This document shows positions 1 through 9,662 of a stretch of DNA of 64,000 bases, one piece after another. The notes under the pieces were generated by a model. That model saw only the letters and a program-made list of their open reading frames with translations, was not told the DNA's origin and did not search any database. The translations under genes and the position numbers were made by a program. Position 1 is the first letter of the stretch; each line of letters begins with the position of its first letter. The stretch is from contig CAVVME010000004.1 of NCBI GenBank assembly GCA_963749365.1, forward strand, positions 310,001 to 374,000. The letters are read 5' to 3'. The stretch is from WHSW01 sp963749365 (GTDB taxonomy: Bacteria; Actinomycetota; Thermoleophilia; Solirubrobacterales; 70-9).

Positions 1-137
1 CGCGTCGTCGGCGTCGTCGGTGCAGATCGAGACTCGCCGGGCGACCCGCCGCAGCTGCGGGCCGGCGACCTCGAACAGCTCCGCGGCGGCGCGCGCGCGA
101 TCGTGCCGAGGGGCTGCAGGCTCCACACCACGAGCAA
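1..137 (-). CDS. partial unrecognised CDS (5' end only), probable frame error
   Basis: A possible gene leaves the window on the left. From a TTG at 137-135 the minus strand reads LLVVWSLQPLGTIARA. It then continues sensibly only in the neighbouring frame, as AAAELFEVAGPQLRRVARR, after the GC dinucleotide run near 90-100. Removing one base there joins the two parts. The composition looks coding, and the divergent position to the epimerase gene suggests another glycan gene. Too little is present to name a family, and the call itself is uncertain. Confidence 0.3.
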   Translation of the reverse strand, partial: MLVVWSLQPLGTIARAPPRSCSRSPARSCGGSPGESRSAPTTPTT

Positions 138-185
138 GCCCAGGCGCCGCCGGCGTGCCCCCCGCGCCGGTATCCTCGCCGCGCG

Positions 186-1133
186 ATGGTCACCTGCATA
201 GTCACCGGCGGGGCGGGCTTCCTCGGCTCGCACATGTGCGATCACCTGCTCGCCGCCGGGCACCGCGTGATCTGCGTCGACAACCTCGATACCGGGTCGC
301 TGCAGAACATCGAGCACATCCGCTCGGGCGAGTTCAGCTTCGTCCAGCACGACCTGACCGAGCCCCTGTTCCACGATGAGCGGGTCGACGTCGTCTATCA
401 CCTCGCCTCGCCCGCGAGCCCGATCGACTACCTGCGCCTGCCCCTGCATACGCTCAAGGTCGGCTCCTACGGAACCCACCACATGCTCGGGCTGGCGAAG
501 CTGCACCGGGCCCGCTTCGTGCTCGCCTCGACCTCGGAGGTCTACGGCGACCCCCAGGTCCACCCGCAGCCCGAGTCCTACTGGGGCCACGTGAACCCGA
601 TCGGGCCGCGCGGGGTCTACGACGAGGCGAAGCGCTACGCCGAGGCGCTGACGATGGCCTACCACCGCCAACAGGGCGTCGACACGGGCATCGTCCGAAC
701 CTTCAACAGCTACGGCTCGCGGATGAGGCCGCATGACGGGCGGGCGATCCCGACCTTCCTGCGCCAGGCGCTGCAGGACAAGCCGCTGACTGTGTTCGGG
801 GACGGCAGTCAGACGCGCAGCTTCTGTTACGTCGATGATCAGATCCGCGGCTACGTGGCGATGGCCGAGTCCGACGTGCACGAGCCGGTCAACATCGGCA
901 ACCCGTTCGAGTTCACCCTGCTCGAGCTGGCCGAGGTCGTGATCGAGGTGACCGAGTCACGCTCGGAAATCGTCTTCGAGGCGCTCCCGGTCGACGATCC
1001 ACAGGTGCGCCAGCCCGACATCGCGCGGGCCAAGCAGCTGCTCGGCTGGGAGCCGGAGGTCGACCTGCGTGAGGGCCTGCGGATGACGATCGAGCACGCC
1101 GGCGTCGAGCGGCTCGTCGGCGCGGGCGATTAG
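186..1133 (+). CDS. NAD-dependent epimerase/dehydratase, UDP-glucuronate decarboxylase-like
   Basis: Extended SDR of 315 aa, predicted cytoplasmic. The NAD-binding motif TGGAGFLGSH is at residues 7-16, STSEVYGDP around 115-123, and the catalytic pair YDEAK at 145-149. The stretch ESYWGHVNPIGPRGVYDEAK closely resembles UDP-xylose synthases, which oxidise UDP-glucuronate at C4 and decarboxylate it to UDP-xylose. Length matches the short bacterial form. The ATG start places the glycine motif at the usual position, and a TATCCT box lies 9 nt upstream. It heads a run of glycosyltransferase genes, consistent with making a nucleotide sugar donor. The exact substrate is inferred, and a related epimerase activity cannot be excluded. 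Confidence 0.85.
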   Translation: MVTCIVTGGAGFLGSHMCDHLLAAGHRVICVDNLDTGSLQNIEHIRSGEFSFVQHDLTEPLFHDERVDVVYHLASPASPIDYLRLPLHTLKVGSYGTHHMLGLAKLHRARFVLASTSEVYGDPQVHPQPESYWGHVNPIGPRGVYDEAKRYAEALTMAYHRQQGVDTGIVRTFNSYGSRMRPHDGRAIPTFLRQALQDKPLTVFGDGSQTRSFCYVDDQIRGYVAMAESDVHEPVNIGNPFEFTLLELAEVVIEVTESRSEIVFEALPVDDPQVRQPDIARAKQLLGWEPEVDLREGLRMTIEHAGVERLVGAGD

Positions 1134-1164
1134 CACTGCCGCAGGCGGGCACGGGAGCGCCGCT

Positions 1165-2334
1165 TTGCGGATCGCCCACCTGACCGCCACCTTTCCTCCC
1201 TACCGCGGCGGCGCCGGCAACACCGCCTTTCGCTTCGCCCGCGAGCAGGCCGAACGCGGCCACCGGGTCGAGGTCTTCACCGCCCCGGCGCCGGGCGATC
1301 CGCCCGACCCGGGCGGCGCGATCGTGCACCGGATCGAGCCTCTGCTGGCGTTCGGCAACGCCCCCCTGATCCCGTCGCTGGCGCGGATTGAGGGCTTCGA
1401 CGTCGTCCACCTGCATTATCCGTTCATCTTCGGCTCGGAGCTCACCCTGCTCGGCCGGCTGCGGGCCCGCGGCCGCGCTCAGGCGCTGCTCATCCACTAC
1501 AAGAACCGGCTCGTTGGAACCGGGATTCGCGGGGCGCTGTTCGAGGCCTACGAGCGCTCCGTCGCACCGCTCCTGATCCGCGCCGCGGACCGAGTCTGCG
1601 TGCTCTCCGCCGACCACGCCGGCTCGGTCTCCTACCTGCACCGAACCGCGAGCGCCGAGCCGGCGAAGCTGGTCGAGATGCCGAACGGGGTCGACGCGGA
1701 GCAGTTCTCCCCGGGCCCCGACGCGGGGCTCCGGACGCGGCTAGGGATCCCCGACGACGCGATCGTCGCCGCCTTCGTCGCGACCCTCGACCGCGCCCAC
1801 CACTTCAAGCGGCTCGACCTCGCGGTCGAGGCCCTGGCGCGGCTCGCAGAGCCCCGCGCGCACCTGGTCGTCGCCGGTGGTGGGGAGCTGCTCGACCGCT
1901 ATCGCGCCGACGCCGTGCGGGCCGGGGTCGAGGGGCGCGTTCACTTCCTCGGCGCCGTTCCCCATCCCGAGCTGCCGGCGGTGCTGCGCGCCTGCGACCT
2001 CTTCCTGTTCACCACCGAGCCCCCGGAGTCGTTCGGGATCGCGCTCGCCGAGGCGATGGCGTGCGGGCTGCCGACGATCGCGACCGACTACCCGGGCGTC
2101 CGCGCTGTCGTCGACCCGGAGGTCACCGGGGTTCTCGTCCCGCGCGGGGACCCGAACGCCGTAGCGACGGCGCTGCGCGGGCTGATCGAGGCCGGCGCGG
2201 AGCGGCGGCAGGCACTGGGCGAGGCCGGACGCCGAAAGGCCGTCGCGCGCTGGAGCTGGCCGCAGCTGGTCGAGCGGATGGACCGCGTCTACGCGGAGGC
2301 GATCGCGCACCGTCGTCGCGGAGCCTCGGCTTGA
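1165..2334 (+). CDS. glycosyltransferase family 4 protein
   Basis: GT-B fold glycosyltransferase of 389 aa. The N-terminal donor-independent domain opens with FPPYRGGAGN, the glycine-rich loop typical of GT4 enzymes. The C-terminal half carries NGVD, then a strand with ATLDRAHHFKRLDLAVEAL, and the nucleotide-sugar-binding E-x7-E motif in PPESFGIALAEAMACGLP. It should transfer a sugar from an activated donor to a glycan or lipid acceptor in the cytoplasm. The start is TTG at 1165, chosen because MRIAHLTATFPP is the canonical opening. The stop overlaps the next start (TTGA), so the two GT genes are probably translated together. Confidence 0.88.
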   Translation: MRIAHLTATFPPYRGGAGNTAFRFAREQAERGHRVEVFTAPAPGDPPDPGGAIVHRIEPLLAFGNAPLIPSLARIEGFDVVHLHYPFIFGSELTLLGRLRARGRAQALLIHYKNRLVGTGIRGALFEAYERSVAPLLIRAADRVCVLSADHAGSVSYLHRTASAEPAKLVEMPNGVDAEQFSPGPDAGLRTRLGIPDDAIVAAFVATLDRAHHFKRLDLAVEALARLAEPRAHLVVAGGGELLDRYRADAVRAGVEGRVHFLGAVPHPELPAVLRACDLFLFTTEPPESFGIALAEAMACGLPTIATDYPGVRAVVDPEVTGVLVPRGDPNAVATALRGLIEAGAERRQALGEAGRRKAVARWSWPQLVERMDRVYAEAIAHRRRGASA

Positions 2335-3570
2335 GCCGCCGGATCCTGCTGGTCGCCTACTTCTACCCGCCCTGCCGGGACACCGGAGCCCTGCGCCCGG
2401 CGGCGATGGCGAAGTGGCTGCGCCGGCTCGGGCACGAGGTCACCGTGCTCACCACCTCCGCCTACGGGCCAAGCGACGAGCCGGGCGTCGAGCAGGCGAC
2501 GGACGCGCAGCTGTGGCGCGCCCGGCTCCGGGGCGCCGGCCGGATCGACGCGCTCTACGATTCGGACACCTACGGCGGTCGCGCGCATCCGCTCAGCCGG
2601 GTGGTCGTGCCGGAGCCACTGGCGCTCGCCTGGGCGCCGTTCGCGCGCCGGCGGGCGCTGCGCCTGGCACGCGAGCGCAGCTTCGACTGCGTGATCACGA
2701 CCTCGCCACCCGAGTCGGTCCACGGCCTCGGCGCAGCGCTGGGCCGCCGCGGGACCGCCTGGGTCGCCGACCTCCGCGACGGGTGGACGTTCGAGCCCCT
2801 GCGGCCGCGGTTTCCGACCGCGGCCCAGCGCCGACTCGACGAGTGGCTCGAGCGCCGCCGACTGGGCGCCGCCGACGCCGTCGTCTGCGTCTCCGAGCCG
2901 GCCGCGGCCGACCTGCGCCGGCGCGGGATCGCGGAACCGCGTCTGATCCCGAACGGCTGGGATCCCGAGCAGGATCCTCGGCACCGAGCTGACCGCGACC
3001 GGGCTGCTCGATCCCGACCGCGTCTCGCTCGTCTACACGGGCCGCTTCGGCAGCTATGGCCGGGACCCCGCCGCGCTGGCCGAGGCGCTGGGCCGGCTCG
3101 CGCGCGAGGACCCCGAAACCGCCGCGGAGCTCGAGCTGGTCCTCGCCGGGCCGTTGACCGATGCCGAGGCCGAACTCTTCGCCGCCGACGTGGCTCCGGC
3201 GCGGATCGTGCTCGCGGGGAGCCTCGAGCGCGGCCGGGCATTGGCGCTCCAGCGCGAGGCCGACGCGCTGCTCCTGATCGCCCAGCCGACCCGCTCGCAG
3301 CTGCTCAACATCAAGCTGTTCGAGTACCTCGCCGCCGGGCGCCCGATCCTGGCGCTGGCCGCGGGCACCGAGGCCGGACGCGTGGTCGAGGAGACGGGCG
3401 GGGAGACGGTACGCGCCGACGACCCGGCGGCGATCGCGGCGGCGCTGGGCCGCCTGGCGAAGGGCGAGCTGCGGCCGCCCCCGGCCGACGCGCTCGGGCC
3501 CTACCTCTATCCGGGGCCGGCCGAGCGGATGGCGGAGGTGGTCGAGGAGGTGATCAGGAGGCGGCGCTGA
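2331..3570 (+). CDS. glycosyltransferase (GT4-like), frame broken near 2975
   Basis: The N-terminal half (LSRRILLVAYFYPP, VLTTSAYGPSD, VITTSPPESVHGLG, IPNGWDPEQ) and the C-terminal half (VSLVYTGRFGSYGRD, LLNIKLFEYLAAGRPILALA) are clear parts of one glycosyltransferase. They lie in successive frames. The switch is near 2970-2980, where deleting one base gives a continuous protein of about 412 aa. The TTG start at 2331 overlaps the preceding stop. The family adds a sugar to a growing surface glycan, and the donor is unknown. Because other genes here show the same single-extra-base defect, I treat this as a probable sequence error, although a real frameshifted pseudogene is possible. Confidence 0.75.
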
Positions 3571-3629
3571 GCGGACCAGACGGCTTGGCGCCGAGCCGAC
3601 TCATTCGGACCGCATCCCGCCGCCGCGCC

Positions 3630-3635
3630 TAGACT
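3630..3635 (+). promoter_or_regulatory. -10-like box of a leaderless promoter before the mutase gene
   Basis: TAGACT lies exactly 7 nt before the ATG at 3643, so transcription would begin at or next to the start codon. The identical hexamer with the same spacing occurs on the other strand before the methyltransferase gene (10212-10217) and with 8 nt before the PHP gene (19541-19546). No clear -35 element is visible. Confidence 0.5.
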
Positions 3636-3642
3636 GCCGCCC

Positions 3643-5289
3643 ATGGGCAAGTCGGAGTCCGGGCAGGCGATCGACAGCGAGCACCAGTACCTGGCCCCGG
3701 TCGTCGGTCCCGACGACGAGCGCGTGTTCACCGACTCGGGGATCGAGGTCGAGCGCCTCTACGACTCCGACGACGTCGCGCCCGAGCTCCAGCAGCGCCT
3801 CGGCGAGCCGGGGGAGTTTCCGTTCACCCGCGGCATCCACGACGGCATGTATCGCGATCGGCTCTGGACGATGCGCCAGTACGCCGGCTTCGCCAGCCCC
3901 GAGGACACCAACCGACGCTATCGCTACCTGATCGAGACCGGCTCGACCGGCCTCTCGATGGCCTTCGACCTGCCGACCCAGCTCGGCCGCGACTCCGACG
4001 ACCCGCTCTGCGACGGCGAGGTCGGGCGAACGGGCGTCCCGATCGACACGATCGAGGACATGCGGATCTGCTTCGAGGGGATCCCGCTCGACCAGGTCTC
4101 GACCTCGATGACGATCAACGCGCCGGCGGCGATCCTGCTGCTGCTCTACGAGCTCGTCGGCGAGGAACAGGGGGTGCCCGCCGAGCAGCTCCGGGGCACG
4201 GTCCAGAACGACGTGCTCAAGGAGTACGTCGCCCGCGGCAACTACATCTACCCGCCCGAGGCGACGATGCGGCTGACCACCGACATCTTCGAGTACTGCC
4301 GCGACCGGGTGCCGAAATGGAACACGATCTCGATCTCCGGCTACCACATCCGCGAGAAGGGCTGCTCGGCGGTGCAGGAGGTGGGGTTCACGCTCTCGAA
4401 CGCGATCGCCTACACCGAGGCGGCGCTCGCGCGCGGGCTCGAGATCGACGAGTTCGCACCGCGCCTGGCCTTCTTCTTCAACTGCCACAACAACGTCTTC
4501 CAGGAGATCGCGAAGTTCCGCGCGGTGCGCCGGATGTGGGCGCGAATCGTGCGCGAGCGGTTCGGCTCGACCAACGAGCGCTCGCAGATGATCCGCTTCC
4601 ACACCCAGACCGGCGGCGTGACGCTGCAGGCGCAACAGCCCGAGGTCAACATCATCCGCGTCGCGCTGCAGGGCTTCGCCGCGGTCTGCGGTGGCACCCA
4701 GTCGCTGCACACGAACGGGTTCGACGAGGCGCTCGCGCTGCCGACCGAACGCTCGGCGCGGATCGCGCTGCGCACCCAGCAGGTCCTCGCCCACGAGTCG
4801 GGCGCCGCCGACACCGTCGACCCGTTCGCGGGCTCCTACTTCGTCGAGGCGCTCACCGACGAGGTCGAGCGCCGAAGCTGGGAGCTGATCGACCGCGTCT
4901 CCGAGCTCGGCGGCTCGGTCGAGGCGCTGGAGTTCATCCAGCGCGAGATCGAGGAGTCGGCGCTCTCCTACCACGAGCGTTACCGCTCGGGACAGGACAT
5001 AGTGGTCGGGGTCAACAAGTACGTCATCGACACGGTCGACGACGTCGACATCCTCAAGGTCGACCCGGAATCCGAGCAACGCCAGAAGGAGCGACTGGCG
5101 GCGTTCAAGGCCGACCGCGACCAGGCGGCCGTCGACTCGAGGCTCGAGACGCTGCGCGAGGTGGCCCGCGGCGAGGGCAACCTGCTGCACCCGATCCGCG
5201 AGGCATTGGCCGCTCACGCCTCGCTGGGCGAGGTCTGCAACGCGATGCGCGACGTCTTCGGCGAGTATCGGGGCGGCGCGTTCTTCTGA
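3643..5289 (+). CDS. methylmalonyl-CoA mutase large (catalytic) subunit
   Basis: Acyl-CoA mutase TIM-barrel subunit of 548 aa without a C-terminal B12 domain, so it needs a separate cobalamin-binding subunit that is not in this window. It interconverts methylmalonyl-CoA and succinyl-CoA by a radical mechanism. The substrate loop TMRQYAGF contains the Tyr, and YPPEATMRLT the Arg, that in the family mark methylmalonyl-CoA specificity (isobutyryl-CoA mutases have Phe and Gln at these places). FHTQTGGVTLQAQQPEVNI and GGTQSLHTN are strongly conserved. A TAGACT box 7 nt before the ATG suggests a leaderless transcript. It pairs functionally with the propionyl-CoA carboxylase chain at 10263. Close relatives such as hydroxyisobutyryl-CoA mutase are less likely. 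Confidence 0.9.
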   Translation: MGKSESGQAIDSEHQYLAPVVGPDDERVFTDSGIEVERLYDSDDVAPELQQRLGEPGEFPFTRGIHDGMYRDRLWTMRQYAGFASPEDTNRRYRYLIETGSTGLSMAFDLPTQLGRDSDDPLCDGEVGRTGVPIDTIEDMRICFEGIPLDQVSTSMTINAPAAILLLLYELVGEEQGVPAEQLRGTVQNDVLKEYVARGNYIYPPEATMRLTTDIFEYCRDRVPKWNTISISGYHIREKGCSAVQEVGFTLSNAIAYTEAALARGLEIDEFAPRLAFFFNCHNNVFQEIAKFRAVRRMWARIVRERFGSTNERSQMIRFHTQTGGVTLQAQQPEVNIIRVALQGFAAVCGGTQSLHTNGFDEALALPTERSARIALRTQQVLAHESGAADTVDPFAGSYFVEALTDEVERRSWELIDRVSELGGSVEALEFIQREIEESALSYHERYRSGQDIVVGVNKYVIDTVDDVDILKVDPESEQRQKERLAAFKADRDQAAVDSRLETLREVARGEGNLLHPIREALAAHASLGEVCNAMRDVFGEYRGGAFF

Positions 5290-5306
5290 ACCAGGCGAGC
5301 ACAGCG

Positions 5307-6284
5307 ATGAGCGATCAGGCGGCCGGAGACGAGCTCGAGTCGCGCCTGGTCTGGATCTTCGGCTCGCCGCGAACCGGCAGCACCTGGTTCCTCGAGCTGC
5401 TCGCCCACCCGGTCCGGCTCGAGGCCCGCGACCCGCTCGGGTTCCGCGCACCGGCGGACCCCGGACGGCCGATCGACGTCGTGCCGGTGAACGAGTCGCT
5501 GCTCCCCTCCCACCTGATGCCGCCGCAGGCCGAGGACGCGCCGGCCCGCCGGCAGCCGCGAATCCGCGTCCACGCGGACACCTTCGGCGATCTCGGCGCC
5601 TACTTCTTCTCCAGCCACTACGAGGACGCCTGGCGGCCCGCGCTTCGCGATCTCGCCCATGCCCGCTTTCACGCCCAGCTCGAGCGGACCGCGGCGGCGT
5701 GCCCGCTCGACGACCGCGCGCGGATCGTGATCAAGGAGCCGAACGGATCGCACGCGGCTCCGTTCGTGATGTCGCTGCTGCCCGCCGCGCGGCTGATCTT
5801 CCTCTACCGCGACGGGCGCGACGTGATCGACTCGCTGCTGGCGTTGAACGCCCCCGGGGGACTGCTCGCGAGCTGGCGCGGAGTGGCGGTCGAGACGCCC
5901 GAGCAGCGCCTCGCCCTGGTCCGCGAGGAGTCGCTCAACTGGGTCGCGCGGATGACGGCGACCGAGCGCGCCTTCGAGCAGCGGCCGCCGGAGCTTCGCT
6001 GGCGACTGCGCTACGAGGACCTCGTCGCCGAACCCGAGCGTTGCCTCGCCGCGGTCGAGGATTGGCTCGGGCTGGAGCGCTCGACGGATCAGATCGCCGA
6101 TGCGGTCGCGGCTCATTCGCTGGGCGCGAAGGGGCAGAGCCCGACCGGTGCGGCCGGCACCAGCCGCGCCGGGAAACCGGGCCTTTGGCAGCACAACCTG
6201 AGCGCCGATGAGAGCGCCCTCGCCGACGAGATCATGGGCGAGAAGCTCTCCCAACTCGGCTATGACGGCCTGCCGGCTCGATGA
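5307..6284 (+). CDS. sulfotransferase family protein
   Basis: PAPS-dependent sulfotransferase of 325 aa. The 5'-phosphosulfate loop is FGSPRTGSTWFLELL near residues 16-30, and the 3'-phosphate motif is in RLIFLYRDGRDVIDSL in the middle of the protein. Such enzymes move a sulfuryl group from PAPS to a carbohydrate or other hydroxyl. It sits in the glycan block, and an APS kinase that makes PAPS lies at 17156. It begins 17 nt after the mutase stop, and its own stop overlaps the next gene (ATGA). The acceptor cannot be told from sequence. Confidence 0.8.
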   Translation: MSDQAAGDELESRLVWIFGSPRTGSTWFLELLAHPVRLEARDPLGFRAPADPGRPIDVVPVNESLLPSHLMPPQAEDAPARRQPRIRVHADTFGDLGAYFFSSHYEDAWRPALRDLAHARFHAQLERTAAACPLDDRARIVIKEPNGSHAAPFVMSLLPAARLIFLYRDGRDVIDSLLALNAPGGLLASWRGVAVETPEQRLALVREESLNWVARMTATERAFEQRPPELRWRLRYEDLVAEPERCLAAVEDWLGLERSTDQIADAVAAHSLGAKGQSPTGAAGTSRAGKPGLWQHNLSADESALADEIMGEKLSQLGYDGLPAR

Positions 6285-6920
6285 GCTCGGAGCTCCCGGC
6301 CGACGTCGGCTCGCCGGCGCCTGAGGACCTCGCGGCGCTGACCCGCGAACGCGGAGCGCCCCTGCTCGAGGCGCTCGAGCGACACTCCCCCGGCGCCCGC
6401 GAGCACGCCGAGGCGACCGCCTCCTACGCGTTCGTGGTCGCCGCGGAGCTCGGACACAGCCGCGCTCGCTGCGAGCTCGAGCGCGAGACCGCGAGGCTGC
6501 ACGAGATCGGCCTGGTCTACGTTCCACAGGCGGTGCTCGAGCGGCCCCTGGCCGAGCTCGGCCCGCAGGACGCGGCCGCAATCGAGGGCCAAGTCCGAGG
6601 CGGGCTTCCGGCTGGCGCGCGGGGCGGGCGTGCCCGAGCAGGTCTGCGGCTGGCTGCTGCGCGCCCGTGAGCGCTACGACGGCTCGGGGCCGGGTGGCCT
6701 CGCGGCGGCGGCGATTCCGATCGAGTCGCGAATCTGCCGCGCCGCCTGCGCCTGCGCCGGCCTGCTCGCCGAGGAGGGCGAGGAGGCGCCGATCGCCGCT
6801 CGCGCGGCACGGACCCGCGACGCTCTCGCCGCCGCCGCCGGCCGCGAGCTCGACCCCGCCGTGGTCGAGGCGCTCGGCGGCGCGCTGGACCGGATCGCCC
6901 CGGCCCCGGACCGGCCCTAG
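6281..6920 (+). CDS. degenerate HD-GYP-like domain protein, frame broken near 6590
   Basis: With one base removed near 6588-6592 the gene encodes about 212 aa resembling an HD-GYP domain, the c-di-GMP phosphodiesterase fold. Recognisable remnants are ARLHEIGLVYVPQAVLERPLAEL (the usual LHDIGK region) and RERYDGSGPGGLA (the usual HHERWDGSGYP region). The metal ligands are replaced: HD has become HE, the HP-type histidine is Q, and HH is RA. The protein is therefore probably not a phosphodiesterase and may act as a binding or scaffold domain. It starts with ATG inside the sulfotransferase stop and ends just before the membrane protein gene, which suggests one transcript. Confidence 0.6.
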
Positions 6921-6921
6921 G

Positions 6922-8644
6922 ATGGCGGGCTCGGTGAGCTCCGGCGTGGCGCAGACGCGAGAGGCACGTGCGGGGCGTGGGTCCCGCCGCCCGACGCTGG
7001 ACGACTTCGAGCGACTGGCGTGGCCGGCGTTCGGCGCGGCCGCCTCGGTCGCGGCGCTGATCATCCTCTGGCTCGGCAGCGGGGTCGGCTACTCGCTCGA
7101 CGAGATCGACACCCTGATCCGGACCCCCGGCCTCGACTTCGACGGGACGCTCGAGCCGCACAACGGGCACTTCATCTTCACCACCCGGGTCGCCTACTGG
7201 GCGATCCTGGAGCTGTTCGGCACCGACTACCTCGCCTTCCGGCTGCTGACCGTCGCCACGGTGGTCCTCACCGCCGCTCTCTTCCTCGCCTATGCGGGTC
7301 GGCGGATCGGCAAGCTCTCCGCCCTCGCCCTCGCCCTGCTGCTGCTGTTCTTCGGCTCGCACCCCTCGCACGTGATGAACGGCAACGGCTTCACGGTGCT
7401 GTTCGCGATCGCCTGCGGGCTCGCGGCGCTGCTGCTGCTGGAGCGCAACGACCGCGGCGGGGACATCGGCGCCTGCGCCCTGCTCTGCCTCGGCGTCGCC
7501 ACCTACACGACCGGGCTTCCGTTCGTGGCCGGCGCGGCGGTGGCGATCCTGCTCCGCGACGACCGCTGGCGCCGGATCTGGGTCGTCGCGGTCCCGGTCG
7601 CGATCTACTTCGCCTGGTGGCTGCAGGCGGAGGGCCAGATCGGCGATCCGCAAGACCAGGCGACGGTCTCCAACCTCCTGCTGCTGCCCGCATGGGGCTT
7701 TCAGATCCTCAGCGGGGTCCTCGGCTCGGTCAGCGGTTTCGACTACTTCGGTGAGCTGGCCTCGGCGGGGCCGGCGCTGGCGGTGGCGGCCCTGGGCGTG
7801 CTCGCCTGGAGGCTCGCCCGCGGTCGCCTGCCTGATTCGTTCTGGATCGCGCTCGCGGTCGTGCTCGCGATCTGGGCCCTGGGGGCGCTCGCCGCCGGCA
7901 TCTTCCGGCTCCCCGACGACTCCCGCTACTTCTTCTCGACCCTGATCGGGGCGCTGCTCGTCGGCGTCACAGCGGCAGCCGGAGCGCGGTGGTCGCGGAC
8001 CTCGATCATCGTCCTCTACGCCGCCGTGGCGGCTGCGCTGAGCACGAACCTGCTCATGCTGCGCGACGGCGGCGACGACCTCAGCGCCCTGCAACTCCCG
8101 ACGCGTTCGGCACTCGCCGGAGTCGACGCCGCCGGCGATCTCGCCGACCCCGACCTGGACATCAAGGCGGCAACCGAAGGCGCGCCGCTCGGCACTCCCG
8201 TTCGAAATCCCGTCGCTGCCCGGCGAGACCGCGGTCGAGTCCTATCGCCGGGTCGCCGACAACTACGGGCCGCTCGGGTACTCGCTCGAGGAGCTGAGCG
8301 AACGCGGCGAGGACGAGCGGGCGGTGGCCGACGCGGTGCTCGCCGCGGCGCTCGGGATCGGCGCCAGACCGGTCGAGCCGCCGAGATCAAGCGCCGGGTG
8401 CTCGACGCTCGACGGCGATCCGGACCAGCCCACGGCGGTCGAGATCGAGGCCGGCGGGGGCGCGGTGATCGAGGCAGGAAGCGAGCCTGTCGACGTCTTT
8501 CTGCGGCGCTTCGCCGACTCGACCGCGACACCGATCGGGACGGTCCCGCAGGGCCAGGCCGCCGGCCTGCTCCTGCCCGCCGACCAGCTTTCTGAGCCCT
8601 GGGTCGTCTCCGTCTCGGCCCCCGCGACGGTGTGCCCACGGTGA
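6922..8644 (+). CDS. polytopic membrane protein, GT-C-like, frame broken near 8190
   Basis: About 10 hydrophobic segments follow a short basic N-terminus. The first periplasmic loop has SLDEIDTLIRTPG, an acidic pair at the position where GT-C glycosyltransferases carry catalytic acids, so a polyprenyl-linked sugar transferase is possible but not proven. The soluble tail is split. The first frame reads to DIKAATEGAPL, and the tail (ALPFEIPSLPGETAVESYRR to the TGA at 8644) needs removal of one base near 8190. The corrected length is about 573 aa. It sits between the HD-GYP-like gene and a GT2 gene whose GTG start overlaps its stop. Confidence 0.65.
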
Positions 8645-9662
8645 GCGGCGTGCCGACCCTCTCGATAGTCGTCCCGGTGCTCAACGAGCGCCGGGCGCTG
8701 CCGGCGCTGCTCGATGAGATCGAGGCGAGCTGCGCTACAACCGGGGGCCGGGTTCGAGGTGATCGTCGTCGACGACGGCTCGACCGACGACAGCTTCGGC
8801 CTGATCGAGGAGCTGGCGCGCGAGCGGCCATGGCTGCGCGCGATCAGGCTGCGCTCGAACCTCGGTAAGTCGGCGGCGCTGGCGACCGGCTTCGCGCACA
8901 GCTCCGGGGAGCTGATCGCGACGATCGACGGCGACGGCCAGGACGATCCCGCCGACATCCCGAAGCTGATCGAGCGCCTCGGTGCGGACGCCGATCTGGT
9001 CTCGGGCTGGAAGCGCGATCGGCGCGACCCGGTGACGAGGAGGATCGCCTCGTGGTTCTTCAACCGGATCACCTCGCGCTCGGCCGGCCTGCGGATGCAC
9101 GACATGAACTGCGGGCTGAAGGTCTATCGCGCGCAGTGCGCCCGCTCACTCGAGGTCTACGGCGAGCTGCACCGCTTCATCCCGGTGATCGCGGCGCAGC
9201 AGGGCTGGGGGGTGGCGGAGCTGCCGGTCAACCACCGCCCGCGTCCGCACGGGCGCTCCCGGTTCGGGACCGAGCGCTACCTGCGCGGCGGCCTGGATCT
9301 GCTCACCGTCACCTTCATCGGCCGCTATCAGAACCGGCCCCTGCACCTGTTCGGCGGCATCGGGCTCGCCCTGACCCTGATCGGGCTCGCGATCTCCGCC
9401 TACCTGACCGTGCTCAAGCTCGGCGGGGAGTCGATCGGCCAGCGGCCGCTGCTCTTCCTCGGCGTGCTGTTGATCGTCGTCGGGATCCAGCTCCTCAGCC
9501 TCGGCCTGCTGGGCCAGATGCTGGTCCAGATCCGGAGGGAGCGGCAGGGGCCTGAGACACTGGAGTCGCAGATCGAGCGGACGGTCGGGCTCGAGCGGGA
9601 TCGCGATCCGCAGCCGGACGACAGCTCGCGAGCAGCCACGGAAACGACCGCTCGCACGCTGA
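8641..9662 (+). CDS. membrane-anchored glycosyltransferase family 2 (GtrB/DPM-like), frame broken near 8742
   Basis: GT-A enzyme with VVPVLNERRALPALL at the N-terminus, then EVIVVDDGSTDDS, ATIDGDGQDDP (the DxD-like site), and MNCGLKVYRAQ. Two C-terminal membrane segments follow (LFGGIGLALTLIGLAISAYL and LLFLGVLLIVVGIQLLSLGLL). This is the layout of polyprenyl-phosphate sugar synthases, which load a sugar onto a lipid carrier at the membrane. The first 33 codons lie in another frame, and the break coincides with a GGGGG run at about 8743-8747. The C-terminus is unclear. The frame stays open to 9931 across the antisense methyltransferase gene, while homologous sequence stops near 9600-9660, so the end given is an estimate. 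Confidence 0.75.

Noticed and set aside
3601..5451. A 616-codon antisense frame over the mutase gene
   Set aside because: Same effect: third-position GC removes stops on the opposite strand, and no recognisable protein is encoded.
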